From contig ONHB01000001.1 of NCBI GenBank assembly GCA_900317505.1, positions 62,001 to 126,000 of the forward strand: a stretch of 64,000 bases of DNA, given 5' to 3'. Positions within the stretch are counted from its first letter, which is position 1. Each line of letters opens with the position of its first letter. The notes under the pieces were generated by a model. That model was not told where the DNA came from and made no database searches. It was given only the letters and a program-made list of their open reading frames with translations. This DNA comes from an uncultured Lachnospiraceae bacterium (lineage in GTDB: Bacteria; Bacillota; Clostridia; Lachnospirales; Lachnospiraceae). Positions 34,244 through 44,248 of the stretch are shown here, in pieces. The translations under genes and the position numbers were made by a program.

Positions 34244-36895
34244 CTATCCCTGCCAGCGGTTTTTGCGTAAATTCTGCAGACGATACAATGTATTGAGTGC
34301 ATCTAAAGGTGTCAGGTTGGATATATCAAGCTCATCCAGCTCCTTTAAGATATCCTCATCTTTGACCGTGTCAAATAAAGAAATCTGGTCTAAATCCACC
34401 TGATCATAGTGTTTGTTCTTTTTGGTCTCTGTTTTGCCATCGATCGCAATGCTCTGTACGCGTTCTGTGATATCATTGTCCATTAACTGCTCTACAATGA
34501 CCTTGGCACGGTCGATGACCATATCCGGAACACCGGCAAGCCTTGCCACCTGGATACCGTAGCTCTTATCCGCGCCACCTTTCAGGATCTTTCTTAAAAA
34601 GACAATGTCATCGCCCTGTTCCTTTACGGCAATATAATAGTTGTTGACATTGTTCATCTTGCCTTCTAATTCAGTCAGCTCATGATAATGCGTTGCAAAT
34701 AATGTCTTAGCACCCAAAAGCTTTTTATTGCTGATATGTTCGATAACCGCCCATGCAATCGCCAGACCGTCAAAGGTGGAGGTTCCTCTTCCAATCTCAT
34801 CTAAGATCAGCAGACTGTTGGATGTCGCATTTCTCAAAATATTGGCAACCTCGTTCATCTCAACCATAAAGGTGGACTGGCCGCTTGCTAAATCGTCAGA
34901 TGCACCGACACGGGTAAAGATCCGGTCTACCAGTCCGATATCCGCCTGATCAGCCGGAACAAAGCATCCGATCTGTGCCATGAGGACGATCAGCGCCGTC
35001 TGTCTCATATAGGTGGATTTACCTGCCATGTTGGGACCGGTAATGATGGAAATCAGGTTTTTATTGTTGTCTAAAAATGTATCATTGGCCACAAACATAT
35101 CGTGGTCGATCATTTTTTCCACGACCGGATGTCGGCCGTTTTTGATCTTGATGGTTCCCTTGGTATTTAATTTGGGACGCACGTAATGATTGCGCTCTGC
35201 AACATTGGCTAAGGATGTAAATACATCCAGCGCAGCAACCGCTTTGGCTGTTTTCTGGATACGGTCCATATTGTCAGCAATATGTTCACGGATCTCACAG
35301 AAAATATCATATTCAACACTGCACAGCTTGTCCTCGGCATTGAGAATGGTATCCTCAAGCTCTTTTAATTTGGGCATCATATAACGTTCGCCGCCGGTCA
35401 GGGTCTGTTTACGGATCCAGTCGTCAGGCACCATTTCCTTAAAGGAATTGGTAACTTCAAAATAATAACCAAAGACCTTGTTGTAGCCGATCTTGAGATT
35501 TTTGATGCCGGTACGTTCTTTTTGCTCAAGCTCTAACTGGGCAAGCCAGTTTTTACCGTCTGTCTTGGCATTGCGGAAATGATCCACATCCTCATTGAAA
35601 CCGGTCTTTATCATACCACCGTCACGAATGGAAATAGGCGGCTCCTCTTCGATTGCCTGCTCGATCAGTCCGCAGATATCCTCTAGCGGATCAATATCAT
35701 CACAGATCTTTTGTAATAACTGACTGTCCTTGAAATCAGCTAAGACCGTGCGGATGGAAGGAAGCATTTCAAGCGATTTGGAAAACGCGATCAGATCTCT
35801 TGGATTGGCTGTTTTGTAGCTTACCTTTCCAAGCAGACGCTCTAAGTCATAGATCGGATTGAGGTATTCCCGGAGTTCTTCCCTGCCGATCGCATTGGAA
35901 AACAGAGCTTCCACCGCATCCAGACGGAGGGTGATATCCTCTTTGTCAATCAGCGGCTGCTCGATATAGCTTCGCAGTGTACGGGCTCCCATGGCGGTCT
36001 TTGTCTTGTCGAGCACCCATAAAAGGGAACCGCGTTTCTGCTTTTCACGCAGGGTCTCGCAAAGCTCTAAATTGCGTCTCGTAGAGCTGTCCAAGAGCAT
36101 ATATTTGCTCGTTATGTACGGATTGATATGTGTTATATGCGAAAGTGAAGTTTTCTGTGTTTCATATAAATAGTTTAAAATCGCACCTGCGGCAATGGTT
36201 CCCATGGAAAATGAATCGATGCCGAGGGCTGTCATGGTCTGGATGTGAAAATGCTTTTTGATCCGGTTCTGACAGGTGTCATCATCAAAATACCAGGAAT
36301 CAAGCTGGTAAACCGTGATTCCAAGGCGGGAACGCAGATCTTCCAAATCAAATCCGCTCAGCATAAATGCATCATTGCAGATAATTTCTGCAGGTGAAAA
36401 TTTGATGATCTCGTCGAAAAGATTTTTGGTATTTTCAACCTGGGTCACAAAAAAGTCACCGGTCGTAACATCTATGACGGATATGCCGATCTTGTCTCCA
36501 TAGGCAATACACATCAGATAGTTGTTTTTGGTCTCCTCAAGGGACTGCATATTGAGATTGGTACCCGGAGTAACGATCCTGACGACCTCTCTTTTCACAA
36601 TGCCCTTGGCAAGCTTCGGATCTTCTACCTGTTCACAGATTGCGACCTTGTAGCCTTTACTGACTAATTTAGTCAAGTATCCGTCAACAGCATGGTAGGG
36701 AATTCCGCACATCGGGGCGCGTTCTTCCAGGCCGCAGCTTTTTCCGGTCAGTGTTATTTCCAGTTCCTTGGATGCTTTTAATGCATCATCAAAAAACATT
36801 TCGTAAAAGTCACCGAGACGATAAAACAGAATACAGTCCTGATACTGTTTTTTCGTCTCCATATATTGTTGCATCATCGGCGTAAGTTCTGCCAT
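34244..36895 (-). CDS. mutS: DNA mismatch recognition protein MutS
   Basis: MutS binds mispaired bases and small loops. The 883-residue protein has the mismatch-contact motif GDFYEMF (F30, E32), the connector and lever domains, and a C-terminal ABC ATPase with GPNMAGKSTYMRQ, the ASDDLASGQSTFMVEM signature and LLILDEIGRGTSTFDG, then the ATHYHELTEL switch. It is the MutS1 type. It lies between miaB (19 bases upstream) and mutL, a standard Firmicute cluster. Confidence 0.98.
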   Translation of the reverse strand: MAELTPMMQQYMETKKQYQDCILFYRLGDFYEMFFDDALKASKELEITLTGKSCGLEERAPMCGIPYHAVDGYLTKLVSKGYKVAICEQVEDPKLAKGIVKREVVRIVTPGTNLNMQSLEETKNNYLMCIAYGDKIGISVIDVTTGDFFVTQVENTKNLFDEIIKFSPAEIICNDAFMLSGFDLEDLRSRLGITVYQLDSWYFDDDTCQNRIKKHFHIQTMTALGIDSFSMGTIAAGAILNYLYETQKTSLSHITHINPYITSKYMLLDSSTRRNLELCETLREKQKRGSLLWVLDKTKTAMGARTLRSYIEQPLIDKEDITLRLDAVEALFSNAIGREELREYLNPIYDLERLLGKVSYKTANPRDLIAFSKSLEMLPSIRTVLADFKDSQLLQKICDDIDPLEDICGLIEQAIEEEPPISIRDGGMIKTGFNEDVDHFRNAKTDGKNWLAQLELEQKERTGIKNLKIGYNKVFGYYFEVTNSFKEMVPDDWIRKQTLTGGERYMMPKLKELEDTILNAEDKLCSVEYDIFCEIREHIADNMDRIQKTAKAVAALDVFTSLANVAERNHYVRPKLNTKGTIKIKNGRHPVVEKMIDHDMFVANDTFLDNNKNLISIITGPNMAGKSTYMRQTALIVLMAQIGCFVPADQADIGLVDRIFTRVGASDDLASGQSTFMVEMNEVANILRNATSNSLLILDEIGRGTSTFDGLAIAWAVIEHISNKKLLGAKTLFATHYHELTELEGKMNNVNNYYIAVKEQGDDIVFLRKILKGGADKSYGIQVARLAGVPDMVIDRAKVIVEQLMDNDITERVQSIAIDGKTETKKNKHYDQVDLDQISLFDTVKDEDILKELDELDISNLTPLDALNTLYRLQNLRKNRWQG

Positions 36896-36914
36896 TTTTA
36901 TGTATCCTCACTTC

Positions 36915-38315
36915 TTATGCTTGCATTTCACCCAGATAATAAAAGCCCTTGCACTCTTTTAAGTATACCGGTACGATTTTGCCGATCAGATCCTTGCATC
37001 CCTTAAAATGTACGATCATATTGTTGGATAAGCGGCCGGTAACCAATGAAGCGTCATGCTCATTGATCTCTTCCACCAGTGCATCCATGGTCTGTCCTTC
37101 AAAGCGCTTGGCCTGACTGCGGGCTGTTTCCTGTACAACTGCCAGTAATTCATCAAAATTGCGGGTAACCTCTTCCTGGGAGACCTGATTGTCCATCGCA
37201 GCTGCCGGAGTGCCGGTTCTCTTGGAATACTGGAACGTAAAAGCGTTGTCAAACTGTACTTTTTTTACAACATCGATCGTTTCAAGCACATCCTCATGAG
37301 TCTCGCCGGGGAAGCCGACGATCAGATCGGTTGTCATGGCTATATCCGGTATCTCTCTTTTGATCTCGAGTGCCAGATCAAGGTACTGCTCCTTGGTATA
37401 GCAGCGGTTCATGGCTTTTAAAATACGGTTGGAGCCCGCCTGCAGAGGCAGATGCAGATGTCTGCATATCTTTTTGGATTCCTTCATGACCTCGATCAGC
37501 TCATCGGACAGATCCTTGGGATGGGAGGTCATAAAACGGATACGCTCCAGGCCTTCGATCTTTTCTACTCTTCTTAATAATTCTGCAAAGGTGATCGGTT
37601 CCTCCAGCTTTTTACCATAGGAATTGACATTCTGTCCTAAAAGCATGACTTCCACAACACCGTCTGCCACCAGATTTTCAATTTCTTCGATGATCTCCTC
37701 CGGCTTGCGGCTCCGCTCACGTCCTCTGACATAAGGAACGATACAGTAAGAGCAGAAATTGTTGCAGCCAAACATGATGTTGATACCGGATTTGAAACGG
37801 AATTTGCGTTCTACCGGTAAATCCTCCACGATCTGGTCGGTATCCTTCCAGATATCAATGATCATGTCATCGGATTCATACATCTGCACCAGTAACTGGG
37901 CAAATTTGAAAATATTGTGCGTACCAAAGATCAGGTCTACAAAACGATAGCTTTTCCGGATCTTCTCAATTACGGTATTTTCCTGCATCATGCATCCGCA
38001 TAAGCAGATTTTCATGTAGGGATTTTTCTTTTTGTAGCCATTTAAAACACCGAGACGTCCATAGACACGCTGGTTGGCGTTGTCACGGACCGTACAGGTA
38101 TTGTAAATGACAAGGTCCGCGTTTTCGTCCTCGGTTTCTTCAAAACCGATTGCTTTTAAGATACCGGAAAGCTTTTCCGAATCGCGGGCATTCATCTGAC
38201 AGCCAAAGGTATGGACGCAGCAGGTCAGCTTGCTGCCTTTCTTTTCGGCTTTTTCTTCAATTATTTTTTTTGCTTTTTCAATGTATTCGTATTGAAGCTT
38301 TGCTTCATCATTCAT
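36915..38315 (-). CDS. miaB: tRNA-2-methylthio-N6-dimethylallyladenosine synthase
   Basis: MiaB is a radical-SAM enzyme that adds the methylthio group to i6A37 in tRNA. In 466 residues it has the N-terminal cluster cysteines C39, C74 and C108, the radical-SAM triad C184, C188 and C191 in CNNFCSYC, and a TRAM domain at the C-terminus (about 400-466). Its partner miaA is encoded downstream in the same direction. It starts 23 bases after the proA stop. Confidence 0.97.
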   Translation of the reverse strand: MNDEAKLQYEYIEKAKKIIEEKAEKKGSKLTCCVHTFGCQMNARDSEKLSGILKAIGFEETEDENADLVIYNTCTVRDNANQRVYGRLGVLNGYKKKNPYMKICLCGCMMQENTVIEKIRKSYRFVDLIFGTHNIFKFAQLLVQMYESDDMIIDIWKDTDQIVEDLPVERKFRFKSGINIMFGCNNFCSYCIVPYVRGRERSRKPEEIIEEIENLVADGVVEVMLLGQNVNSYGKKLEEPITFAELLRRVEKIEGLERIRFMTSHPKDLSDELIEVMKESKKICRHLHLPLQAGSNRILKAMNRCYTKEQYLDLALEIKREIPDIAMTTDLIVGFPGETHEDVLETIDVVKKVQFDNAFTFQYSKRTGTPAAAMDNQVSQEEVTRNFDELLAVVQETARSQAKRFEGQTMDALVEEINEHDASLVTGRLSNNMIVHFKGCKDLIGKIVPVYLKECKGFYYLGEMQA

Positions 38316-38338
38316 GTCCGGTATTTCCTTTCGTATTT

Positions 38339-39586
38339 TTAGGGCCTAATCTGTCCATCGCCCTCAATCTGATACTGATAAGAAGTTAGCTCATTCAGTC
38401 CCATGGGTCCGCGGGCATGCAGCTTTTGTGTGCTGATTCCGATTTCAGCACCAAAACCAAATTCAAATCCATCTGTAAAACGTGTCGATGCATTGACATA
38501 GACGCAGGCTGCATCAACACCTGCTTTAAATTTTTCAGCCGCTTCTTTATTTTCGGTGATAATGGCTTCTGAATGTTTGGTATTGTGGGCGTTGATATGT
38601 TCGATCGCCTCTTCTACACTCGATACGGTCTTGACCGAAATAATATAATCCAGGTATTCCGTTGCAAAATCCTCTTCTGTGGCAAGTGTATAGTCTTTGA
38701 TAAACTGCCCTGCGTCTTTATCGGCACGGATCTCAACCTGTTTTTCTTTTAAAGCCTTTTCCAATAACGGCAGAAATTCTTTTTCGATGTCCTTGTGTAC
38801 AACGAGTGATTCGCAGGCATTGCAGACACCGATACGCTGTGTCTTGGCATTGATGATGATCGGGATTGCCTTGTTAAAATCGGCATCCTTATCCACATAG
38901 ATATGGCAGTTACCACTTCCGGTTTCAATCACAGGGATCGTGCTGTTTTGAACAACGGCACGAATCAGTCCGGCACTGCCACGCGGGATCAGAACATCTA
39001 CATACTGGTCAAGGCGCATGAATTTCTGCGTGGTTTCACGGTTGGTATCTTCGATGAGCTGGATCGCATTGGCATCCAGATTTTCACTTTCCAAAGCATC
39101 ACGGATCACCTTTGTGATCGCAATATTGGAATGGATCGCATCGGAACCACCCTTTAATATTACGGCATTTCCGGATTTGAAGCACAGGCCGAATGCATCG
39201 GCTGTAACGTTGGGACGTGATTCGTATATAATGCCGATCACACCAAGCGGTACTCTTACCTTTTTGATCACAAGTCCATTGGGACGTGTCGTTGTCGATA
39301 AGACCTCGTGGATCGGATCCGGCAGCTTGGCAACCTGCTCTAAGCCCTCTGCCATAGCTTTGATACGGTCGCTGCTTAAGCGCAGACGGTCGATCATGCC
39401 CGGATGCATGCCGTTTTTCTCACCTTTTTCAATATCCTTTGCATTTTCTGAAAGGATATAGGATTCACCGGCAACAAGCGCGCTGGCAATCTGTAAAAGA
39501 GCCTTGTTTTTGGTATCTGTATCAAGTAACTGCATTTTGTATTTTGCAGCCACCGCAGCTTTTCCTAACTGGATTAAATCAGTCAT
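38339..39586 (-). CDS. proA: Gamma-glutamyl phosphate reductase
   Basis: ProA reduces gamma-glutamyl phosphate to glutamate semialdehyde, the second step of proline synthesis. The 415-residue protein belongs to the aldehyde dehydrogenase superfamily, with [12 protein letters not shown] near the nucleotide site, [12 protein letters not shown], and the catalytic cysteine region [14 protein letters not shown]. Its ATG overlaps the cyclo-ligase stop by four bases. The kinase ProB is encoded three genes upstream, with DUF896 and cyclo-ligase genes between, an unusual split of a pair that is normally adjacent. Confidence 0.97.
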   Translation of the reverse strand: MTDLIQLGKAAVAAKYKMQLLDTDTKNKALLQIASALVAGESYILSENAKDIEKGEKNGMHPGMIDRLRLSSDRIKAMAEGLEQVAKLPDPIHEVLSTTTRPNGLVIKKVRVPLGVIGIIYESRPNVTADAFGLCFKSGNAVILKGGSDAIHSNIAITKVIRDALESENLDANAIQLIEDTNRETTQKFMRLDQYVDVLIPRGSAGLIRAVVQNSTIPVIETGSGNCHIYVDKDADFNKAIPIIINAKTQRIGVCNACESLVVHKDIEKEFLPLLEKALKEKQVEIRADKDAGQFIKDYTLATEEDFATEYLDYIISVKTVSSVEEAIEHINAHNTKHSEAIITENKEAAEKFKAGVDAACVYVNASTRFTDGFEFGFGAEIGISTQKLHARGPMGLNELTSYQYQIEGDGQIRP

Positions 39587-40263
39587 AATTTACCTCCTGA
39601 TGTATTATCGATCATGATGCATCTGCTATCCGATATAAAAATATCGATTGGAATATCGTGTGCTTCATATGGGACTTCATCGATCAGCTGAAAATCATAT
39701 CCTACAGCAACTTTGGTATAGTCAGTCCCGAACCGCTCAAAATAACGGTCATAATAGCCGCCACCATAGCCAAGCCTGTGTCCTTTTGAATCAAAGGCCA
39801 GTCCCGGTAGAACCATAAGTGTATGATTCATCTTTGCAAAAACACCGCTGATCTCATTGGTGTCAGTCTCAGTATTATCGGTCTCATAGTCATTTATATC
39901 ATTGTATTCTGTATCATTGTCTCCAGTAGCCAAAATAAGCTTCGGACAGTCCGTTTTCGGCTCAGGAATCCCGTGAAAGCCTTCCTCACAGTCTGCCATG
40001 GAATGAATTTCATAAAAATCCATATTTTTTCCTTCGACACGCGGCACAAACACGCGCTTATGATCTTTAAATGCCTGTCTTATGATATCCGCTGTCTGCA
40101 GCTCGCTTCCGTAATGCATATAAACCAGTATGTTTTGCGCCTGCTTATAGGAATTTGTCTCAAATAAGAGCCTTGCAGCATGCTGGCTTTTTTTCAGGCA
40201 TTCCGTATCCTGCATGCTGTTTCGCTGTGAAAGCATCTGTTTTCTAAGATTTTTTTTGTCCAA
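39583..40263 (-). CDS. fthC: 5-formyltetrahydrofolate cyclo-ligase with acidic insertion
   Basis: The enzyme converts 5-formyl-THF to 5,10-methenyl-THF using ATP. The family motif [24 protein letters not shown] is intact and the N-terminal basic RKQMLSQR is typical. A GTG at 40272 is in frame, but AGGTG lies about six bases before TTG 40263, so TTG is the better start (226 residues). An insertion of about 30 residues, mainly D, E, N and T (starting GDNDTEYND), separates GIPEPK from the ATP loop. It sits between DUF896 and proA, overlapping both. Confidence 0.9.
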   Translation of the reverse strand: MDKKNLRKQMLSQRNSMQDTECLKKSQHAARLLFETNSYKQAQNILVYMHYGSELQTADIIRQAFKDHKRVFVPRVEGKNMDFYEIHSMADCEEGFHGIPEPKTDCPKLILATGDNDTEYNDINDYETDNTETDTNEISGVFAKMNHTLMVLPGLAFDSKGHRLGYGGGYYDRYFERFGTDYTKVAVGYDFQLIDEVPYEAHDIPIDIFISDSRCIMIDNTSGGKL

Positions 40264-40492
40264 ATTTTTCACCTAAGTTGGTAATACTACCGTCTGTTTC
40301 CTGTATGTTGATCTGGTTTAGCTGTCCTCTTAAGTTCTTTTTGACAGCATCAATATAGTTGCGTCTTAATTTTGCCTGTTCTTCTTTTTCGGCCTCCGTA
40401 AGTCCCTCTTTCTGGGATTTGCGGTATAATTCATTAATTCTGTCAATGTGTAAATCTGCCATGTTTCTATCCTTTACTCTGTACTGAGACAT
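40244..40492 (-). CDS. DUF896 (YnzC/YneB-like) small protein
   Basis: An 82-residue helical protein with the DUF896 pattern: DRINELYRKSQKEGLTEAEKEEQAKLRRNYIDAVKKNLRGQL in part. Bacillus YnzC is in the SOS-induced yneA operon, but its role is unknown. Here the gene is far from lexA and placed between proB (one-base overlap) and the cyclo-ligase (20-base overlap). It is soluble, mostly alpha-helical and highly charged. Confidence 0.9.
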   Translation of the reverse strand: MSQYRVKDRNMADLHIDRINELYRKSQKEGLTEAEKEEQAKLRRNYIDAVKKNLRGQLNQINIQETDGSITNLGEKFGQKKS

Positions 40493-41340
40493 CAGTGTCC
40501 CATATTTTCAACATAGTCCGCAAGATAAAAGTTTTCATCCTTGTGGGCTTTAAAAAAGGTGCCGTATTCCCTGCCGTCCATAATGCGGTGGATGATCCGC
40601 ATATCATCAGCGTTGGCTATGATCATATCCGCGCCCGCAACCGTTGCAATTTTGGCTGCCTGCAGCTTGGTGTTCATACCGCCGGTACCGACATTACTTC
40701 CGGTGCTTGCTTTTCCCATCTGCATCAGATCATCTGTAAGCTCATCTACAACACTGATAAATTTTGCATCCTTATTTTTATTGGGGTCGTCTGTATACAA
40801 TCCATCAATATCGGAAAGTAAAATCAGTAAATCCGCGTCGATCAAAGCTGCTACAATAGCGGAAAGTGTATCGTTATCACCAAATTTGATCTCGTAGGTT
40901 GCTACCGTATCATTTTCATTGACGATCGGGACAACGCCAAGCTTTAATAATTCCGAAAACGTATTGTGTGCATTGAACCGGTTTAACGGATCAACGATTG
41001 TGTTTTTCGTCATCAGAATCTGTGCACATACATGGTTGTATTCTGAAAAAATCTTTTGGTAGGTCATCATCAGTCTGGCCTGACCGATTGCTGCACATGC
41101 CTGCTTGACTGCGATCGGATCATCGTCTTTTCCCAGATGAACGGCCCTTTTACCGACTGCGATCGCACCGGAGGATACTAAGACAACCTCTTTTCCCATA
41201 TTGCGCAGATTGCAGATCTCGCGCACCAGCACTTCCAGCTTGATATAATCAAGTCCGCCGGTCTCCTTATGCTGTAAGGAAGAGGAACCAACCTTGATTA
41301 CAATTCGTTTTTTATCTTTTACACAATCTCTTAAATTCAT
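40492..41340 (-). CDS. proB: Glutamate 5-kinase without PUA domain
   Basis: ProB phosphorylates glutamate to start proline synthesis. The 282-residue product holds only the amino acid kinase domain: VIKVGSSSL at the start, VLVSSGAIAVGK near 53-64, VPIVNENDTVA near 136 and the GTGGMNTKLQAAKIA loop near 217. The RNA-binding-like PUA domain of E. coli and B. subtilis ProB (about 365 residues) is absent, a shortened form also seen elsewhere. Its ATG overlaps the FAD oxidoreductase stop (ATGA). Confidence 0.95.
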   Translation of the reverse strand: MNLRDCVKDKKRIVIKVGSSSLQHKETGGLDYIKLEVLVREICNLRNMGKEVVLVSSGAIAVGKRAVHLGKDDDPIAVKQACAAIGQARLMMTYQKIFSEYNHVCAQILMTKNTIVDPLNRFNAHNTFSELLKLGVVPIVNENDTVATYEIKFGDNDTLSAIVAALIDADLLILLSDIDGLYTDDPNKNKDAKFISVVDELTDDLMQMGKASTGSNVGTGGMNTKLQAAKIATVAGADMIIANADDMRIIHRIMDGREYGTFFKAHKDENFYLADYVENMGH

Positions 41341-42959
41341 GTTTTGTCTCCCAATGATGTAATAATTTTTAAAGCAATTTTAAGGCCGTCGCAGGCTGCA
41401 CTTGTAATCCCGCCTGCATATCCTGCGCCTTCCCCGCAGGGATACAGTCCTTTTATTGTAAGCGACTGGAGGTCCTTGTCGCGATGGATACGGACCGGCG
41501 ATGAGGTACGCGGTTCCACTCCTGTGATCAGGACATCATCTGCATCAAAGCCTTGGATCTTATGTCCAAATGAACTCATTCCGTCCATAAATGCCTGTTC
41601 AATTTCATGGCTGTATATATTTCTCAGGTTGCCAAAGGAATATTGCCCTTTTACCTGCGGCCTGATGCTTCCAAAGCCTGTACTGATCCTGTCAGCCTTG
41701 TAATCGGCATAGCGCTGGATGGGAATCTTTCCGCCACATACCTGATAAGCCTTTCCTTCGATCATCTCCTGATATTTTACACCGGATAAGGGTCCTTCAT
41801 CCGGGTAATCATCCGGGCTGACTGAGATAATAATGGCACTGTTTGCATTGTCCCCGGCTCTGTCGCTGTAGCTCATCCCATTGACACAAAGTCTGTTCTT
41901 TTCGCTGGATGCATTGACCACATAGCCTCCCGGACACATACAAAAGCTGTAAACGCCCCTTTTATTTGGGGACTGTGCCGTTAGCTTATAAGCAGCCGGT
42001 GGAAATAAGCCTGCATTTTGTTCGCCGTATTGAGCCTTATCCATATCCTTTTGCAGATGCTGGACACGGTAACCTACCGCAAACGACTTGGCTTCCATCG
42101 GTATCCGGTGATCATTTAACATACGGAACGTGTCTCTAGCACTGTGGCCGATCGCAAGTATGATATGATCGGTATCGATCCGATTCTTGTGATTGATCTC
42201 GATACCACAGACCTTTCTATTGTAGGGATCATCTGTACAGTCTGTGAAAAAAATATCGGTCATCTGTGATTCAAAATAAATGTCGCCGCCTTTAGCCCTG
42301 ATCGCAGTTCTCAGATTCCGGACAATTTGGAATAAGGCATCTGTTCCTACATGCGGCTTTTGCTGATACTGTATTTCGGGCTTGGCACCCATTTCAACAA
42401 ACAGCCGGAAGACCTCTTTCTGATAACCGAAAGGATCCTTGTTGAGAGTGTTTAATTTGCCGTCTGAAAAAGTCCCGGCACCGCCTTCTCCAAACTGTAC
42501 ATTGGATGTGGTATCTAAAACACCGGTCTCCCAGAAAGTTTCTACATCTTTTTTGCGATCCTCTACCGGACGTCCGCGTTCGAGTAAGATTGGCCTTAGA
42601 TTGGCAAGAGCCAGATAATAAGCACAAAAAAGTCCGGCCGGGCCGGCGCCAACGATCACTGGTCTTTTTTTCATATGATCTGTCTGACAGACAGGTAACT
42701 CAAATGGAATTTCTTTGTAAACAGACAGATTGGAATCTCTTTTCCCGACTTTATGTAACAGCTGCTGTTCATTGGGAACTTCAAATGCCACACTGAGTGA
42801 ATAAAAAATATCTGTCTTTTTTCTGGCATCAAGGGATTCCTTTAAAATCTTTATCTTGGTAATAGATTCTCTTGATATATGTAGTTTATCTGATAAAGCG
42901 CGGATCACGTCATCAGACGTATATCCGGGTCTGCATTTTAACTGATTATATTTTAACAT
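41337..42959 (-). CDS. FAD-dependent oxidoreductase (large NAD(P)/FAD dehydrogenase family)
   Basis: A flavoprotein of the family annotated as FAD-dependent dehydrogenases; its substrate is unknown. It has an N-terminal domain of about 85 residues before the FAD-binding GxGxxG motif in VIVGAGPAGLFCAYYLA, then FGEGGAGTFSDGKL, a marker of this family, and a C-terminal GEGAGYAGGITSAACDGL that completes the FAD site. The frame extends to 42995, but GGA AATTAAG precedes ATG 42959, which avoids overlap with the upstream gene (540 residues). It is followed by proB with a four-base overlap. Confidence 0.85.
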   Translation of the reverse strand: MLKYNQLKCRPGYTSDDVIRALSDKLHISRESITKIKILKESLDARKKTDIFYSLSVAFEVPNEQQLLHKVGKRDSNLSVYKEIPFELPVCQTDHMKKRPVIVGAGPAGLFCAYYLALANLRPILLERGRPVEDRKKDVETFWETGVLDTTSNVQFGEGGAGTFSDGKLNTLNKDPFGYQKEVFRLFVEMGAKPEIQYQQKPHVGTDALFQIVRNLRTAIRAKGGDIYFESQMTDIFFTDCTDDPYNRKVCGIEINHKNRIDTDHIILAIGHSARDTFRMLNDHRIPMEAKSFAVGYRVQHLQKDMDKAQYGEQNAGLFPPAAYKLTAQSPNKRGVYSFCMCPGGYVVNASSEKNRLCVNGMSYSDRAGDNANSAIIISVSPDDYPDEGPLSGVKYQEMIEGKAYQVCGGKIPIQRYADYKADRISTGFGSIRPQVKGQYSFGNLRNIYSHEIEQAFMDGMSSFGHKIQGFDADDVLITGVEPRTSSPVRIHRDKDLQSLTIKGLYPCGEGAGYAGGITSAACDGLKIALKIITSLGDKT

Positions 42960-42960
42960 C

Positions 42961-44211
42961 TTAATTTCCTGCTTTGGCACTGTCGCATCCGGCAATCAAT
43001 CCACCGGAAAATGCCCAGTGCAGATTGTAACCGCCACAGTCACCGGTCACATTTAACATTTCTCCGACCACATAAATGCCCGGATACCGGATCAGCTCAA
43101 AATGGTCATTGATGGCATTGAGGGGAAGTCCTCCTCCGGTTACCTGACAAAAATCAAAGCCCTTAAGATCCGTTATGGAAAAACAGATTTTTTTAAGCTG
43201 CTTTGCAAGCCTGCGAATCTCTTTTTTATCAAGATCTCTGCAAAGAATACCGTGAAGGCCACATTGTCTGACAAAAAAAGCAATCCATTTTTTATGTAGG
43301 AAGCCATCCAGCGCCTCTTCTGCTGTGCTGTCAGCATATTGCATAAACTGATGTAAAAGCTCTTCGTAAAGCTGTTGTTCTTCTTCAAACGGAAAAAGAT
43401 CAACAATAGCTGTAAGCTCATCAGGACGGCATTTTGTCTGACGGCAGTATGGATAAATTGTCGAGCTTATCTGAAATACGGGAATGCCGGAAAGTCCATA
43501 ATCGGTAAACTGTATCTGTCCGTATTGTGATCGGATGACCTCTCCGGACGGATCTAAAAGTGTTACTGTGGCATTGGTCCTAAGACCTGACAGCATTTTC
43601 AGATTCTCTCTTTTGCAAATAAGGGAAGTCAGTGCCGGGTATGGTGCAATCACCGGAAGCTGCAGCTTTTTAAGCAGATCAAAGCCCGATCCGTCCGAGC
43701 CTGTCTTTGGATAGGATCTGCCACCACAGGCAAGAATAACGGCATCAGCGCAATATTCATTGCAATCTGTCACAACCTTAGTGCGCCCCTTTTTATAGGA
43801 TAACCGGACGATCTGTTCATTGGTATGAATTTGAACGTCCAGTCTGTTAAGCTCTCGTAAAAAAACATTGACTACCGTAGCGGCAGCTTCTGTTTCCGGA
43901 TAGATATAAGTTTCTCTCAAAACCGTCGTCCTAAGACCGATGGAATGAAAAAAATCCAGTAGATTCTGGGGCGGATAAAGCTCTAAAACTTTTTGGACAA
44001 AGGAAACATCTTTAGAATCAGCCGTAATATAATGACTGCTATCCATGTCCATATTGGTCAGATTGCATTTACCGTTTCCGGTCATCAGTATTTTTTTGCC
44101 GATCCGATCCTGATGCTCCAACAGAATCACTTCCGTATCACCTTGTGCGGCAGATATACATGCAGCTATTCCGGCTGCACCGCCGCCAATGATAACAACC
44201 CGTTTTTTCAT
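42961..44211 (-). CDS. HI0933-like (YhiN) flavoprotein
   Basis: A 416-residue FAD-binding protein of the HI0933/YhiN family, sometimes called aminoacetone oxidase family, with unclear substrate. The N-terminal Rossmann motif VVIIGGGAAGIAACISAA, the MTGNGKCNLTN segment (family marker), ILACGGRSYPKTGSDGSG and the C-terminal GEMLNVTGDCGGYNLHWAFSSG-like stretch are visible. ATG 44229 is in frame, but AGGA is six bases before ATG 44211, which begins the usual MKKRVVIIGGG. It is followed by the other flavoprotein gene, one base apart. Confidence 0.87.
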   Translation of the reverse strand: MKKRVVIIGGGAAGIAACISAAQGDTEVILLEHQDRIGKKILMTGNGKCNLTNMDMDSSHYITADSKDVSFVQKVLELYPPQNLLDFFHSIGLRTTVLRETYIYPETEAAATVVNVFLRELNRLDVQIHTNEQIVRLSYKKGRTKVVTDCNEYCADAVILACGGRSYPKTGSDGSGFDLLKKLQLPVIAPYPALTSLICKRENLKMLSGLRTNATVTLLDPSGEVIRSQYGQIQFTDYGLSGIPVFQISSTIYPYCRQTKCRPDELTAIVDLFPFEEEQQLYEELLHQFMQYADSTAEEALDGFLHKKWIAFFVRQCGLHGILCRDLDKKEIRRLAKQLKKICFSITDLKGFDFCQVTGGGLPLNAINDHFELIRYPGIYVVGEMLNVTGDCGGYNLHWAFSGGLIAGCDSAKAGN

Positions 44212-44248
44212 ACTTTTTCCTCGTTGCATAGATAACTATAGTATACAA

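Noticed and set aside
41341..41400. T-box or other amino acid leader in front of proB
   Set aside because: proB starts inside the end of the flavoprotein gene, so there is no untranslated leader that could hold one.
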